From Pholiota molesta (lineage: Eukaryota > Basidiomycota > Agaricomycetes > Agaricales > Strophariaceae): a stretch of DNA of 21,730 nt. The translations under genes and the position numbers were made by a program. The notes below the pieces were generated by a model, which saw nothing but the letters and a program-made list of their open reading frames with translations, ran no database searches and was not told where the DNA came from. Positions 1-10,400 of the stretch are shown in pieces (position 1 is the first letter of the stretch; the number at the start of each line of letters is the position of its first letter). The stretch lies in contig JACGCK010000471.1 in assembly GCA_014925825.1 (NCBI GenBank), forward strand, positions 1 to 21,730. The letters are read 5' to 3'.

Positions 1-278
1 ATCACAGGAACATACGTCATACGCGCGCGACGCGACGCGCGTTGGTCCAGGTTGGTTCGCACTCCTAATGATATTTACCAACGCGGGTCAAGGCCTTGGA
101 AGTTGGTATGTACACGGTCAATTTTCTGGAGATAGGACTAAGTGACAATTATTGCTACATGATTGATTATACATGGGGCAATATAAGTATAAGTACATCA
201 TCTCAAATACTAAGTACACGACATCGAATAACATACAACCTACTGCCATCACTGTACATTGGAACTACGCTCCCATAC
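1..278. other. Left-edge intergenic sequence, 3' flank of the hydrolase gene
   Basis: No coding region is supported here. Positions 21-42 form a CpG-only inverted repeat: seven-base arms ACGCGCG and CGCGCGT separated by 8 nt. It may belong to the promoter of a gene beyond the left edge. The rest is AT-rich and probably holds the 3' untranslated region of the minus-strand hydrolase, which stops at 279. Confidence 0.5.
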
Positions 279-1621
279 TCATGTTGCATGGATCCATTTG
301 TTGATTGCCTTATACGTATCCGTTCTCTCTGGCTCATGCCACGCAAAGATTAAGTAGTCATGGATAGCATCTGGAGCTTCGTAATAGTGCACCTTTCCTT
401 CCCCGGGTTTAACCCCATCACCTTCACCCAAATCCTCGACCATGCGCTTTTTAAGGGTGAGAATAGAGTCATATATAATTTCCGATCCTCCTGATACGAT
501 GAACGTCCTAGGGAATCCTTTGAAATTGACACTCAACGATTGATGCAGTGAGGCAGGAGAGATGTATTCATTCGTCTGGGCGGCACCCAACCCATGAGGG
601 CCGCAGAAAGCAGCTTCCGCCCAAGGAATGCCATCGCTGGTGTCCAGGTAATCTGTCACGATATTCGTCTTGACTGAGGCATTGGGTATATTGTTGTGGC
701 TTCCACCCAGATCCACCCACGGCGACAGCAAGATGAGCGCAGATGGAAGGCTGGGTAAACTTGGAACATCGGCCGCCCCTTGGTACTCGACGAGGTAACG
801 GGTGAGAGCATGCGCAAGATTGCCACCAGCAGAGTCACCTGAGACGATGATGTTTTCGGGCGCGAATCCGACGACGTTCACGAGATAGTTATAACCAGCC
901 AATGCGTCGATCAGCTGTGTGGGGAAGGGAAAGGCTACGGCGTATGGTTTGGTAGAAGCCAGGCGATATTCGATGGAGAAGACACGCTGAACGGTGTCAA
1001 TGTGTTGGACATAACCTTTAGAAATCGCTGCTGTGATGTCCTTCGGGTTGGCCGAAAGTCGAACATATGCACCACCGTGAAGCTGGTAGATGACTTTCTC
1101 GCCTGGTTGTGGTGCAGACCCAATCTTTATGGAGGTGCCCTTCTTATGTACCCAGTATCCCGGTAGACGAACCGAGGACACCTGTGCAATAGCCGCCCAT
1201 GTCTTGAGCTTCCCTGTAACGAGGTGGCCAGCTGCTCCAACCCATACTCCGTTCATATTAGCGCCGGGAACAATAGCCCTATGGTCGGCCTCAGTCAGGA
1301 GTGGCCCAACGCTGCATAAAACAAGTTATAAGTAAATAAATAACAGGATGAGTCGCAACACTTACTTGTTGGAAAGGTCATTCACCAGCCTGATTATGTT
1401 CGCCAGCATTGCACGCTTCCATGTCCAAGTTCTCTTTGGACGAAATGCCCTGTGAAGTGTTGATGCGCTCAGCTCGTGAGGTTAGAGCGACATGGTCGAA
1501 AAATTATTCACCTAGGTATATTGAAGACAGCCCATAGAGGAAAACGAACAAATATAGAAAGTATAAGCTGATAGGTCAAATACAAGCCTTTAAGAGGCTG
1601 GCGACGGAAGGCGTATGGCAT
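279..1621 (-). CDS. Alpha/beta-hydrolase, hormone-sensitive-lipase (HSL) family, N-terminally membrane-anchored
   Basis: Predicted serine esterase/lipase of the HSL (alpha/beta-hydrolase fold 3) family; the substrate cannot be told from sequence. Exons on the minus strand are 1621-1512, 1449-1366 and 1311-279, giving 408 aa. Both introns are GT-AG and keep frame. The oxyanion-hole motif HGGAY is at residues 143-147 and the nucleophile elbow GDSAG centres on Ser225. Asp346 (in SEIIYDS) and His382 (in PDAIHDY) are the likely remaining triad members, so the enzyme looks intact. Residues 13-35 are strongly hydrophobic (LYLTYQLILSIFVRFPLW), which suggests a signal anchor or membrane association. 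The start at 1621 was chosen because MPYAFRRQPLKG fits the N-terminus usual for this fungal group. An in-frame upstream ATG at 1795 would add unconserved-looking sequence. Spacing to neighbours gives no functional hint. Confidence 0.88.
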
Positions 1622-2447
1622 TCTTGGAGGATGTTGGGGAAGGGAATGAAATGCATGTAGCCTTAAGCATGAGATATCGCGCGCGGGGCCGGAGTGTGCC
1701 AAATAGTCTGAGGACCCGGATCCGGTGGCAATAACAGCGCCTTTCCTATTCAAGTTATCCCTCGGCGCTCGGAAATTGTGGAAAACATATGGCACCAGTC
1801 AGAACAGCGTGTCTTCAAGCTCTGCAGAAATTTCTGCGCCATACGTCATAATCTCAAGAAGTAAATATTTCAGTACCAACGAGCTGAAGAACCTAAATCC
1901 CCAAGTTACTTTTCCGATACAAATAATATGTCAATGGGGTATACACGAACCTAGTTTTGTGGGCATTGTTTTCGCTGAAGGAAATTCTAAAACTTGGAAC
2001 GCTCGCAGAGTCGACGTTGACTTTCAAAAGAGAAATTTCGTTTCCGCCTTCAACCCGAATCCCGGGTCTCGATCAACCTCTTGCACAAGAAAGTACTATT
2101 GCAACGAGAGCACGGCACTACCGGCATGCCCGCAAATACTACCTCGATGAGTCAAAGACCTGATTTATTAGTGTACTTAGTCGTCTGCTTATGCTCATGT
2201 ATTACTGAAGCTTCGCGGCCTTGTCACTTGAAATCAGAGTCTCTTTACAAGAGGGAAATTGAGACTCTCTGTCATTCCTGGTCGTTATCTCTCACAAGTT
2301 CTTCATGGCATATTTATCACATGTGGGATGCGTATTCGTCACCTCTGATATTCTGAATCTGTGTTCTTACCTTACGCTGGGATTTTCGTGTTCTTTCCAC
2401 AAAATCGGCATCGGTCTCGACGTTACGGAAATATGGCCCGCAAAGAT

Positions 2448-2481
2448 GACTGATTCGCTTGCCTGACTAATTCGCTTGCCT
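2448..2481. repeat. 17-bp tandem duplication
   Basis: Two adjacent copies of gactRattcgcttgcct (2448-2464 and 2465-2481) differ at one base only, G in the first and A in the second. It lies in the gene-free stretch and overlaps no coding sequence. Confidence 0.85.
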
Positions 2482-3818
2482 TTGTTTTTGTATATATCTC
2501 ACCAAGTGGGAAAGATTTTCTATTTCTCGGTCTAAAATTTTCATATGTTACAAAGAACATACTTTGCTTATAAACTGCGCTACGCGTATCCTGACCTACT
2601 CAATAAATCGGGCAACTGAAGAGAGCGATAAGAAACAATTGACAGGGCCAATGTATGCGGCTCGCTCTGTAAATTGTTAAATACTAAATTAAAGACATGC
2701 TGGAAGAACTCAGTAAACTGTCTGGTGACGCTGACAACAATATAAGCGCCGTGAAACGAGAAAAATAGTAGTAGCTGTGGATTTAAATTTTGACAAGGCA
2801 GCTAGTTGCGGGGAGGCAGCTAAATCTGCACGGAGGGATTCTTTTGTACATCCTATGGCTTTTGTGCTCAGGGCCATTGATCATACTGCTCCGCGTACCA
2901 TTTTGAACGCGTCTCTCCTTACCCATTCTAAAATTAGGGGTTTGTACCGCTTATCTATATTTGGAATTTTATTGATGCGGCATCAGAAATGCCGACAGTT
3001 CGTGTGACCTTTGTGACGCAGCATTTCTTCCAGCAGCCGCTGCAGTCGAGTTTCCTGCCAATATCACGGAGTATCTTGCTTGTTCCGGCTCTGGACGATG
3101 GAATCTGATTAACTTTATTGTATTGTCCTGCTCTGTCGCCTGTTTGTGTCAAAGGTCGCGTCTACTTATTGAGTCTCTCGAGACTGGAGCGATGGTACAC
3201 GGAGGCATGGGACTCCTTAGCAAGCACTGGATGGCGTAATTCAATGGCTCCCACACGCAAAAGCTTCGGTTACGAATGCCTGGTCTAGCAGCAAGTCCAA
3301 CAATATGGGTACAGCATTTGTGAGCACATGGTTTCTTTGTCTTCAACTCTCAACGCGTATTCAAGTTCGCTACGACAGATCCTTTCGTAGATCATGTCAT
3401 CCTGTTGCAGGTCCGAAACATCTCTCTATGCCTTACATCTTGACAGCCTTTCTGACATCGGTGTCATAAAACTGAAGCCCGCACGCCGTTTTTGCTATAG
3501 CGCTACATGCTGACCCATGTCTTGTAACTTCTGATAGTTTATTTCTTGTTCTAGCCACGACTACACCCACGCGATGTCAGGGCGGATCCGTGTGCTAGAC
3601 ATCATGTTGCTATATTCTTCGAAGTGTGCGTCGGCTTCGAACCATTTCGCACATACATTCGTTGGATAATACGCCGAGACGCGCAATGAAGCTCTCTCAA
3701 ATCCTTAGTTGAGCCTCGGCTTGAGCCTATCCCAGGTATGTCGTGAGCTTTGTAACTGCTAAATCCAACTTCTATTCATACCAGTCAAAATTGCTTCAAT
3801 CTGGGGGATTTTAGAGGC

Positions 3819-3825
3819 TATATAA
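3819..3825 (+). promoter_or_regulatory. TATA box of the GMC oxidoreductase gene
   Basis: TATATAA in the context GGCTATATAAG lies about 160 bp upstream of the ATG at 3982. The distance is long for a fungal leader, but it fits if the 5' untranslated region contains the small intron proposed at 3912-3961. Confidence 0.6.
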
Positions 3826-3911
3826 GACGCCTGTTTTGCCAGACAATGCATCAGCAAATCGTTCTTCCACAAGAAAAACTTGTTCTTCACACCTACAGAT
3901 CGAAACAACAG

Positions 3912-3961
3912 GTAATTCTTTCGCTATATATATTGCATTCATTCGCTAAATAAAATTGCAG
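3912..3961 (+). other. Possible 5'-UTR intron of the GMC gene
   Basis: The sequence CAG|GTAATT at 3912 is followed by an AT-rich tract and TTGCAG ending at 3961, a 50-nt GT-AG unit of the size seen in this window. A second possible acceptor (ATTTCAG) ends at 3972. Because it lies before the ATG, it cannot be confirmed by reading frame. Confidence 0.4.
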
Positions 3962-3981
3962 TGTAATTTCAGGACTACACT

Positions 3982-6046
3982 ATGCGTGTTGATTTGAAGG
4001 GTCTATCTTTCTTCTCGTTTCTATTGACGGTGTGGTGAGTGTTTCTCTTGTGTATCTATCCCTATCCTCAAGTGATTAACATGTTTCAGGTCAAGCCCTC
4101 TTGCCAATGCAGCCTACGTACAGAGCCGCGCCACCGTAGCGACCACCAACTCGAGTACTGAGTACGATTACATTGTCGTTGGCTCGGGACCTGGTGGTGG
4201 ACCACTTGCCTCCCGCCTTGCCCAGGCCGGTTACTCCGTTCTCCTCATCGATGCCGGCGACGATCATGGCGACGACACTGTCATTCAAGTACCTGCTTTC
4301 CAGGGTGCTGCGTCGGAATACGAGCCCACCAGCTGGCGGTTCTTTGTCAACCACTACGATAACCTTACAATGGCGGAACAGGATACTAAATTTACATACG
4401 AGATGCCCGATGGACAATACTGGGTTGGCGCCAACCCCCCTGCTGGAAGCACGCCCTTAGGAATTTGGTACCCCAGAACCGGAACGCTAGGCGGATGCGC
4501 AGAGCACAACGCAATGGTCTTTATCTACCCCGCCGAGAGCGATTGGGACACCATAGCCAACATCACAGGCGACACATCATGGTCCGCAGACAACATGCGC
4601 CAGTACTTCGTCAAATTGGAGAACAATCAGTACCTCTCGCCTTCTCCCTCCAATAGTCTCGGTCACGGTTTCGATGGCTGGCTCGATAGTACACTCGCGG
4701 ATTCAAGGACTGTGTTCAATGATCCGACGGTCGTCGGCCTGCTCCAGGGCTCCGCAACCGCATTAGGACGAAACACAACCGCCTTCAAGAATGCGATGTC
4801 CATACCTGGCAACCTCGCACAAGTCGCCGGCATGGATTTGAACATCGATTCGACCACGCGCGACACTACCACCGGAATATACCAAATCCCGCTTTCAGTG
4901 ACGAATGCTACAAGGATACGGTCAAGCCAAAGGCAGCTCATCCTTGATACCGCCAACAACAATGCCTACAACCTCACGCTCCAACTCAACACTCTCGTCA
5001 CTCGTGTTATTTTCGACAATTCCACCACCCCCCGCGCCATCGGCGTGGAATACCAGACCGGCAGTCATCTCTATCGTGCGGACCCCAATGCAGCCTCCGG
5101 TGTCGTAACCGGATCAGGATCCTTCTTCGCCAAACGTGAAGTCATCATTTCAGGTGGTGTGTTCAATACACCCCAAATCCTCAAACTCTCTGGTATCGGA
5201 TCCAGCGCTGAACTCAATGCCCACAACATCTCCGTCGTCCTCGATTCACCCGCCGTTGGAACCAACATGCAGGATAGATACGAAGTCGGCGTCGTTAGCT
5301 CCACCAGCACCGACTTCACCCTCTGGAACGGCTGCACATTCGGCAACACCACCGACGACGCTTGCCTCGCACAGTGGGCAGACAACACCACCGACCGCGG
5401 CCCCTACGGAATGAATGTATTCGCATATGCTGTGACGCACGCAAGCAGCGTGGCAGACCCCTCCGCGGCCGATCTCTTCCTTGGCGGCCTCCCCGCGACC
5501 TTCACAGGATACTACCCCGGCTGGTCGAACCGCACCGGCGTCGACGCGCACCACTGGTCGTGGCTCGTCCTCAAAGCGCACAGCCGCAACAACGCTGGCA
5601 CCGTCACCCTGACATCGAGCGACCCGCGCGACGTGCCCCAGATCGACTTCAAGAGCTACACCGTTGGCGGCGACCTGGACCTCCAAGCGACGTACGAGGG
5701 CATCCTGCTCGCGCGCCAGATGATCGCGGCTGCGGAGCCGTTCGTTGGCACTATCACGGAGGAGCTGCCCGGTCCTGAGGTCCAAACTGAGGCTGAGATC
5801 AAGGCTTGGATCATGCAGGAGGCATGGGGTCATCACGCGAGCTGCACGGTGCCCATCGGCGCGGATAATGACACTACGACCACGGTGTTGGACTCCAATT
5901 TCCGGGTGAAGGGTGTGGATGGCCTTCGCGTTGTGGACGCGAGCGTGTTCCCCAAGATCCCAAGCTTCTTCATCGTGACTGCGGTTTACATGATCTCGGA
6001 GAAGGCTGCTGATGTTATTATTCAGGACGCCCTACTCAACCCATAA
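3982..6046 (+). CDS. Secreted GMC-family FAD oxidoreductase (choline dehydrogenase / aryl-alcohol oxidase type)
   Basis: Exons 3982-4034 and 4090-6046 encode 669 aa; the intron at 4035-4089 is GTGAGT...TTTCAG. The first ~24 residues have a hydrophobic core (FFSFLLTVW) and look like a signal peptide, so an extracellular or secretory-pathway enzyme is likely. The FAD-binding glycine motif GSGPGGG begins at residue 49, with an acidic residue closing the second strand (VLLIDAG). The first GMC signature is around residues 150-163 (GGCAEHNAMVF) and the second at 373-388 (GGVFNTPQILKLSGIG). Catalytic His600 is in WGHHASCT. The position usually held by the second catalytic His or Asn is Phe645 (IPSFFIVTAVY). 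Several N-x-S/T sites fit glycosylation. Family members oxidise alcohols or sugars, often delivering peroxide for lignocellulose breakdown; the substrate here is unknown. Codon use becomes GC-rich towards the 3' end, which creates long antisense open frames. Confidence 0.93.
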
Positions 6047-6442
6047 ATTGGAGGGGGCTTTAGAAGTATGCAATTGCAACGTTTTATTAATACAGTCAGG
6101 CACTTTAGATACTTAGCCACAGTCTGAATAATTTACAAGGAAAACTCTAAATGTACTTTTTTTCCTTTTGTCTGAATATAAATTCTTTTTTCTCGTAGTG
6201 GGAGTTGGATCAGGGACTTGAAGCATACAATTCAAACCCAAAGGTAAGCATTCCCATTGCATTCGCAATACACTTTTCGCGATTACAACTTGGTCGCTTG
6301 GCTTATTCTCCTTTTCAAGTCAGACATACTACTCGCCTCATCGAGACTATATAAATGGGACACCCATTTTCATTCAAGCTAACCCCCAATTATTCCGCAT
6401 CTTCTTTCGTCCTGGAGACTTTTTTTTTTTCATTGACACAGG
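6047..6442. other. Intergenic region between the GMC and cyclin genes
   Basis: The left part is AT-rich and should hold the GMC 3' untranslated region. The right part is the cyclin promoter, with a TATATAAA element at 6348-6355. No gene is seen. Confidence 0.6.
6348..6355 (+). promoter_or_regulatory. TATA box of the cyclin-like gene
   Basis: TATATAAA lies 95 bp upstream of the ATG at 6443. It is followed by pyrimidine-rich leader sequence, including an 11-T run at 6420-6430. The ATG is immediately preceded by a T-tract and ACACAG, which resembles an intron acceptor, so a 5'-UTR intron is possible. Confidence 0.6.
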
Positions 6443-7348
6443 ATGTCGCCCAATTTCTTCTACCCTGGCGGTAATTCTTCTGGGATGGATTCCCGTTTGC
6501 CTGGCCTGGTCGCACGCTTCGGGACGAGGAAGACCGCTCAAACGACTGTGGACCAGTCAAATCATCCTCCCATGTTCGGGCTCAAATATTCGCAACTCCT
6601 ATCACGATCTTTCGACTGTCAATTCGAACCCACGATGGGCGACTTACAGTCCCACTCTCCATTGTCAGCATACATCGAGAATATTGTGTTGACAACAGGC
6701 CTTCCGTTCTCGGTCACTGTCGCCTCTTTGATCATCCTTCAGCGAATGTATACTCGGCTTCCTCCAAATGCCTACCAACATCGAGCTGAATGCACCCCGC
6801 ATCGTCTTTTCTCTGGGGCATATATTCTTGCGGCCAAACAATACGTCTACATGGAACACACGATCGAGCAGACACACCTGCAACCGTTGTCCGATTTACC
6901 AGCTAGGTCCTGGACGATACTTTCCAACGCATATTGGGCACAGATTTCTTCCTACGATGTCGCCGAAGTTCAGCAACTCCAGAAGCAAATTCTATTTGTC
7001 GTGGGTCGTAGTGTTGTGGTTTTTCCAATCGCAGATGCTGCGGCGGAAGCTTACGTTAAGGGGATGAACTCCCTTCCACTGTGTCGAGACCTTCCTATCA
7101 GTAAGGACGATACTCTTCGAAACCTAAGTCGTGTGACTTGGGACGAAAGTTATCAGTATTTCGTTGAACTCATTAGTCTGGGCGGCGAAGGGCATTGTAC
7201 TCAGACTGTGTCTCCAAGACCTGTACCAGGATGGTGGAATCGTCGAGGACTGAGCAGAATCCTGTCCATAAACAATCGTACACGTTCAAACAACAAAACT
7301 TTTCAAGTAGAAATTTTAGTAACTAGAAGTGCCTGGTATAATACATGA
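6443..7348 (+). CDS. Cyclin N-terminal-domain protein, PHO80/PCL-like
   Basis: Single-exon gene of 301 aa. The cyclin box spans roughly residues 70-190. It opens with LTTGLPFSVTVASLIILQRM and the helix end RLPP, continues through HRLFSGAYILAAKQ (the conserved 'R-L-F...A-x-K' helix), and ends with LSNAYWAQISSYDVAEVQ before a final helix. This is the pattern of fungal Pho80/Pcl-type cyclins, which bind a Pho85-like kinase and act in phosphate sensing or the cell cycle; which of these applies here is unknown. Sequence before ~60 and after ~200 is low in recognisable motifs, as is usual in the family. The start is the first ATG after the TATA box. The gene converges on MSH6, leaving 147 bp between the stops. 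Confidence 0.8.
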   Translation: MSPNFFYPGGNSSGMDSRLPGLVARFGTRKTAQTTVDQSNHPPMFGLKYSQLLSRSFDCQFEPTMGDLQSHSPLSAYIENIVLTTGLPFSVTVASLIILQRMYTRLPPNAYQHRAECTPHRLFSGAYILAAKQYVYMEHTIEQTHLQPLSDLPARSWTILSNAYWAQISSYDVAEVQQLQKQILFVVGRSVVVFPIADAAAEAYVKGMNSLPLCRDLPISKDDTLRNLSRVTWDESYQYFVELISLGGEGHCTQTVSPRPVPGWWNRRGLSRILSINNRTRSNNKTFQVEILVTRSAWYNT

Positions 7349-7495
7349 TTCTATAGGCTTAATAGTAGGTGGGTAGTGGTATACGCAGAATTTAAAGAGC
7401 ATCATGAATATGGTACAGATAGAATGAATGCAGAAAAATAATAGCAGCAATAAACATGAAAGCACGACAAATAGCATGGACTCAATAAAAAGAGA

Positions 7496-10400
7496 CTAAG
7501 ACGATCTAACATACCGACGGACAATTTCTTTCATCCGCCCGATAATTTCTTTGCGCCGGATTGGATCGTCAGGAAGGTCAATTGCACCTGTCCCGAGTTT
7601 ATAAATATAGGCGAAATCTGCTTGCGCCACCAAAGGAATTTTCGCTGATGCATATTGTTCTTGTTTGATTTGCAGTTTCTCCTTAAACTTTTGAGCGAAA
7701 TCTTTCGAGATGGTATCGGCACGTTCAACCACTGGAAGTGGTACACCAGCCAAGTTAGCAACATGCGTGCCGAATGATGATTCAGCGACGCCGTTGATGA
7801 GTTTGTAGAGGAACACGAGCTAGACAAAATGTACAACATTAGGAATCCCAGAATATCTTCGCTCAAAATACTGACCTCGTGTTTTTCGTCATCGACAAGC
7901 GTGGACATATACATGTTGCGAATATTAGGATGATATGCATGATCATCTGTCAATGACCCATAATGCGTTGCGAAGAAGGACAGAGGGATGGTATGTGTTG
8001 CAAGTTGGTGCAAAACGGCCTGCAGGTTTGAGTCAATATGGAAATAAACTAGAGTTCCAAAAAAAACATACACTAGCTATTGCCATTCCGTCCTATGCAC
8101 GTAGTTCGCTCAGCGATAAATCGACGATGAGATTGAAAATATACTGACGAATGTAGATGTACCTCTGCCAAGCTCTATTGGGCAAGGTTAGCTATAGTCA
8201 AAGTTGGTCTTGACACGATTTCTTACCATCGAGAATGACTAAGGACTTGGGCGTTGCATTTCGCAGGATCTTACAGCTATCAAACATGAATTAATGGAAG
8301 ACGAATGTATCATTAAAAAGGGACTAACCATTCATCAAGTTCTACTTTGAAAGTACTTGCATTCGAGAACATGTTATCATAAGCGCCCATACGTGTGATG
8401 ATCATGTCTACCGGGCTCATGCTAGAATACACATTCTCATCAGTGTCGGCATCAGTCAATTAAAAGGGCAGGGGAATAATACCGGGCACTTCGAGCAGGA
8501 ACAAGCATTCCTAGCTGAGCCATGATGACACCAGTGGCTGTCATCCGCATTACCTTGGAAAATAGGTATCAGCTAATTGAGCACTTAAAGAAATTACGAA
8601 GAATTTACAGTTGACTTGCCACTAGATATGACGAGAGTACTTTAGTATCCCAGACACAAGACATGTAACATTCATTACTTACGCCATATTGGGACCTAAA
8701 ACCGGGCAATGAGTAAGAGTTACCTTGATATTTTGTGGAAAAATACTCACCTGTTAACAAAACAATCTTTGCGGAATCGCCTCCGAGTTTTACATCGTTG
8801 GGAATGAAGGAACGAAGATCTGTGCTCAAGCACAACGTTGGATGTCTAAGCTCTTCGAAATCCAATACTGCTTCGTCGCTGTCCACGAAGACAGGTCGGC
8901 ACGATGGTTCACCAATGGCCGCTGACGACTTGGCAAGACTGAACAAACAGTCCAATTCAGCAAAGACCCTGACAGTCCGCAACCAAACAGCGCGATCTTT
9001 GTCGAATTCGGCGTATAGACGGAACTTGAAGGCTTTGATAGCAGCAGTGCGGTTTTCCTGAGCTTCTTTCAATTGGCGGACTCGCTTTTGGAGAGATCCG
9101 ACGACATAGCGAGACTTGGCCTAGAGTACCAATGATTAGAAACACAGAAGTGTGAAACAAAGGGATTCGTACCTTCGTCCCTCCAGACTTTGTCCAATCG
9201 GCGGGCAATTTATTCTTGTTGACCGATGCTGCTGTCTCGACAAGGTAAATATCCTGAAGATAGGGATTAGCATGGGTTCATTTGCAGTAAAATCTGATCT
9301 TACCTTAGTACCGACAGCACTATGCCACCACGAAAGCTTCAAACTGCCAGAAAAGTCAGCACCGACAAAAGCTGCAATCGCATAAATTTTCCCTTACTCG
9401 AGACTCTTTTCGAACTTCTTCAGGTCCCCGTCCAGACTCTTTTCAAGGGAAGCGATCTCTTCAACAACCTCATCATATTTCTCGTCCTTGCCATCGCGAG
9501 GAACCATTTCATCCGTTTCTTCAATAGTTAATGATCAATCAGCAAACTTTGGAAATATTTCAGCAGAGGGGAAAAGACATACTTTCGTCCTTTACAGGCT
9601 GGAACATACTCTGGACATTGCGAATATGAGGCAATAAGTCCGGAGCGCCTCTTAACAGACCAGAGATAGTCTTGCTCTCAAATTCCTCTGCCTCATCTGC
9701 GAGCTTATTCATACCCTTACTAAGTCCCTCAAAGGCCTTCAAAAAAAAGTTAAGTCGACGAAAGTGAGATGACCAAAGGGCCGCGAAAAACCGACGCACC
9801 TTGAGAACCTTCAAAAAGTCTCGAACTTTGCACGTCTTCGCATGAATGCGCGATATGATTCGTTCGAGGTCTGGAATGCCTTTCGCTACTTGGGTGAAAG
9901 TAGCTTCATAAGTGGGATGAGCGAGTATATCCTGGACAGCGTCTAATCTACAAAGCACGAATTTCATTAGGACCGAATTCATTCAAGATATAGGGCAAAT
10001 AAATACCTCGCGTTGATATCAGAGGCCTCACGCAGGGGCATGCAAAGCCATATTCTGAAAAGGCGCCTTCCGAAAGGAGTGGCGCATCGTCCGAGGAGCT
10101 TCAACAGAGAACCTTCCTCAGTGCCTTCATTATTGAGCAAAATCTAGAAGGATGTTCGTTAAACACTCAACGTCTGAAGGAGATTATACGCACTTCAAGA
10201 TGACTCAGAGTCTGCCCATCAAGCACCAACCCCACGCCCTTCTTAATCGGATCGTAGATATTGAAATTCTTCATGCTGAGAATATCTTTGTCGATGTTGA
10301 GCTGGCGTAGGTACCATATCATAGATCCCAGTGCCTCGATGGCCAAACTATCGTGCCTCATATCGCGAATAGGCTCCGGGACAGAATCAGGTAGCCATGT

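Larger units (their letters stand above)
1622..3981. other. 2.4 kb stretch without a supportable gene; promoter of the GMC gene at its right end
   Basis: Only short open frames occur (for example 1725-2150, 2081-2356 and 2777-3007 on plus), with no recognisable motif and no spliced continuation. The left end should hold the hydrolase promoter, and the last ~200 bp hold the promoter and 5' leader of the GMC oxidoreductase. A 17-bp tandem duplication is present at 2448-2481. The length is unusual here, where other gaps are 147-640 bp. It could hold decayed mobile-element sequence or a non-coding transcript; neither is shown. Confidence 0.5.

Noticed and set aside
1725..2356. Overlapping plus-strand open frames in the gene-free stretch
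   Set aside because: They share no motif, have no plausible spliced partner, and overlap one another in different frames.
3633..3644. GGCTTCGAACCA, the complement of a tRNA B-box-like sequence
   Set aside because: No paired T-stem, acceptor stem or anticodon arm can be formed around it on the minus strand.
5246..5836. 196-codon open frame on the minus strand inside the GMC gene
   Set aside because: It is antisense to well-supported coding sequence with GC-rich third positions, which create such frames. Its Ala/Val/Gly/Arg-rich translation has no motif.
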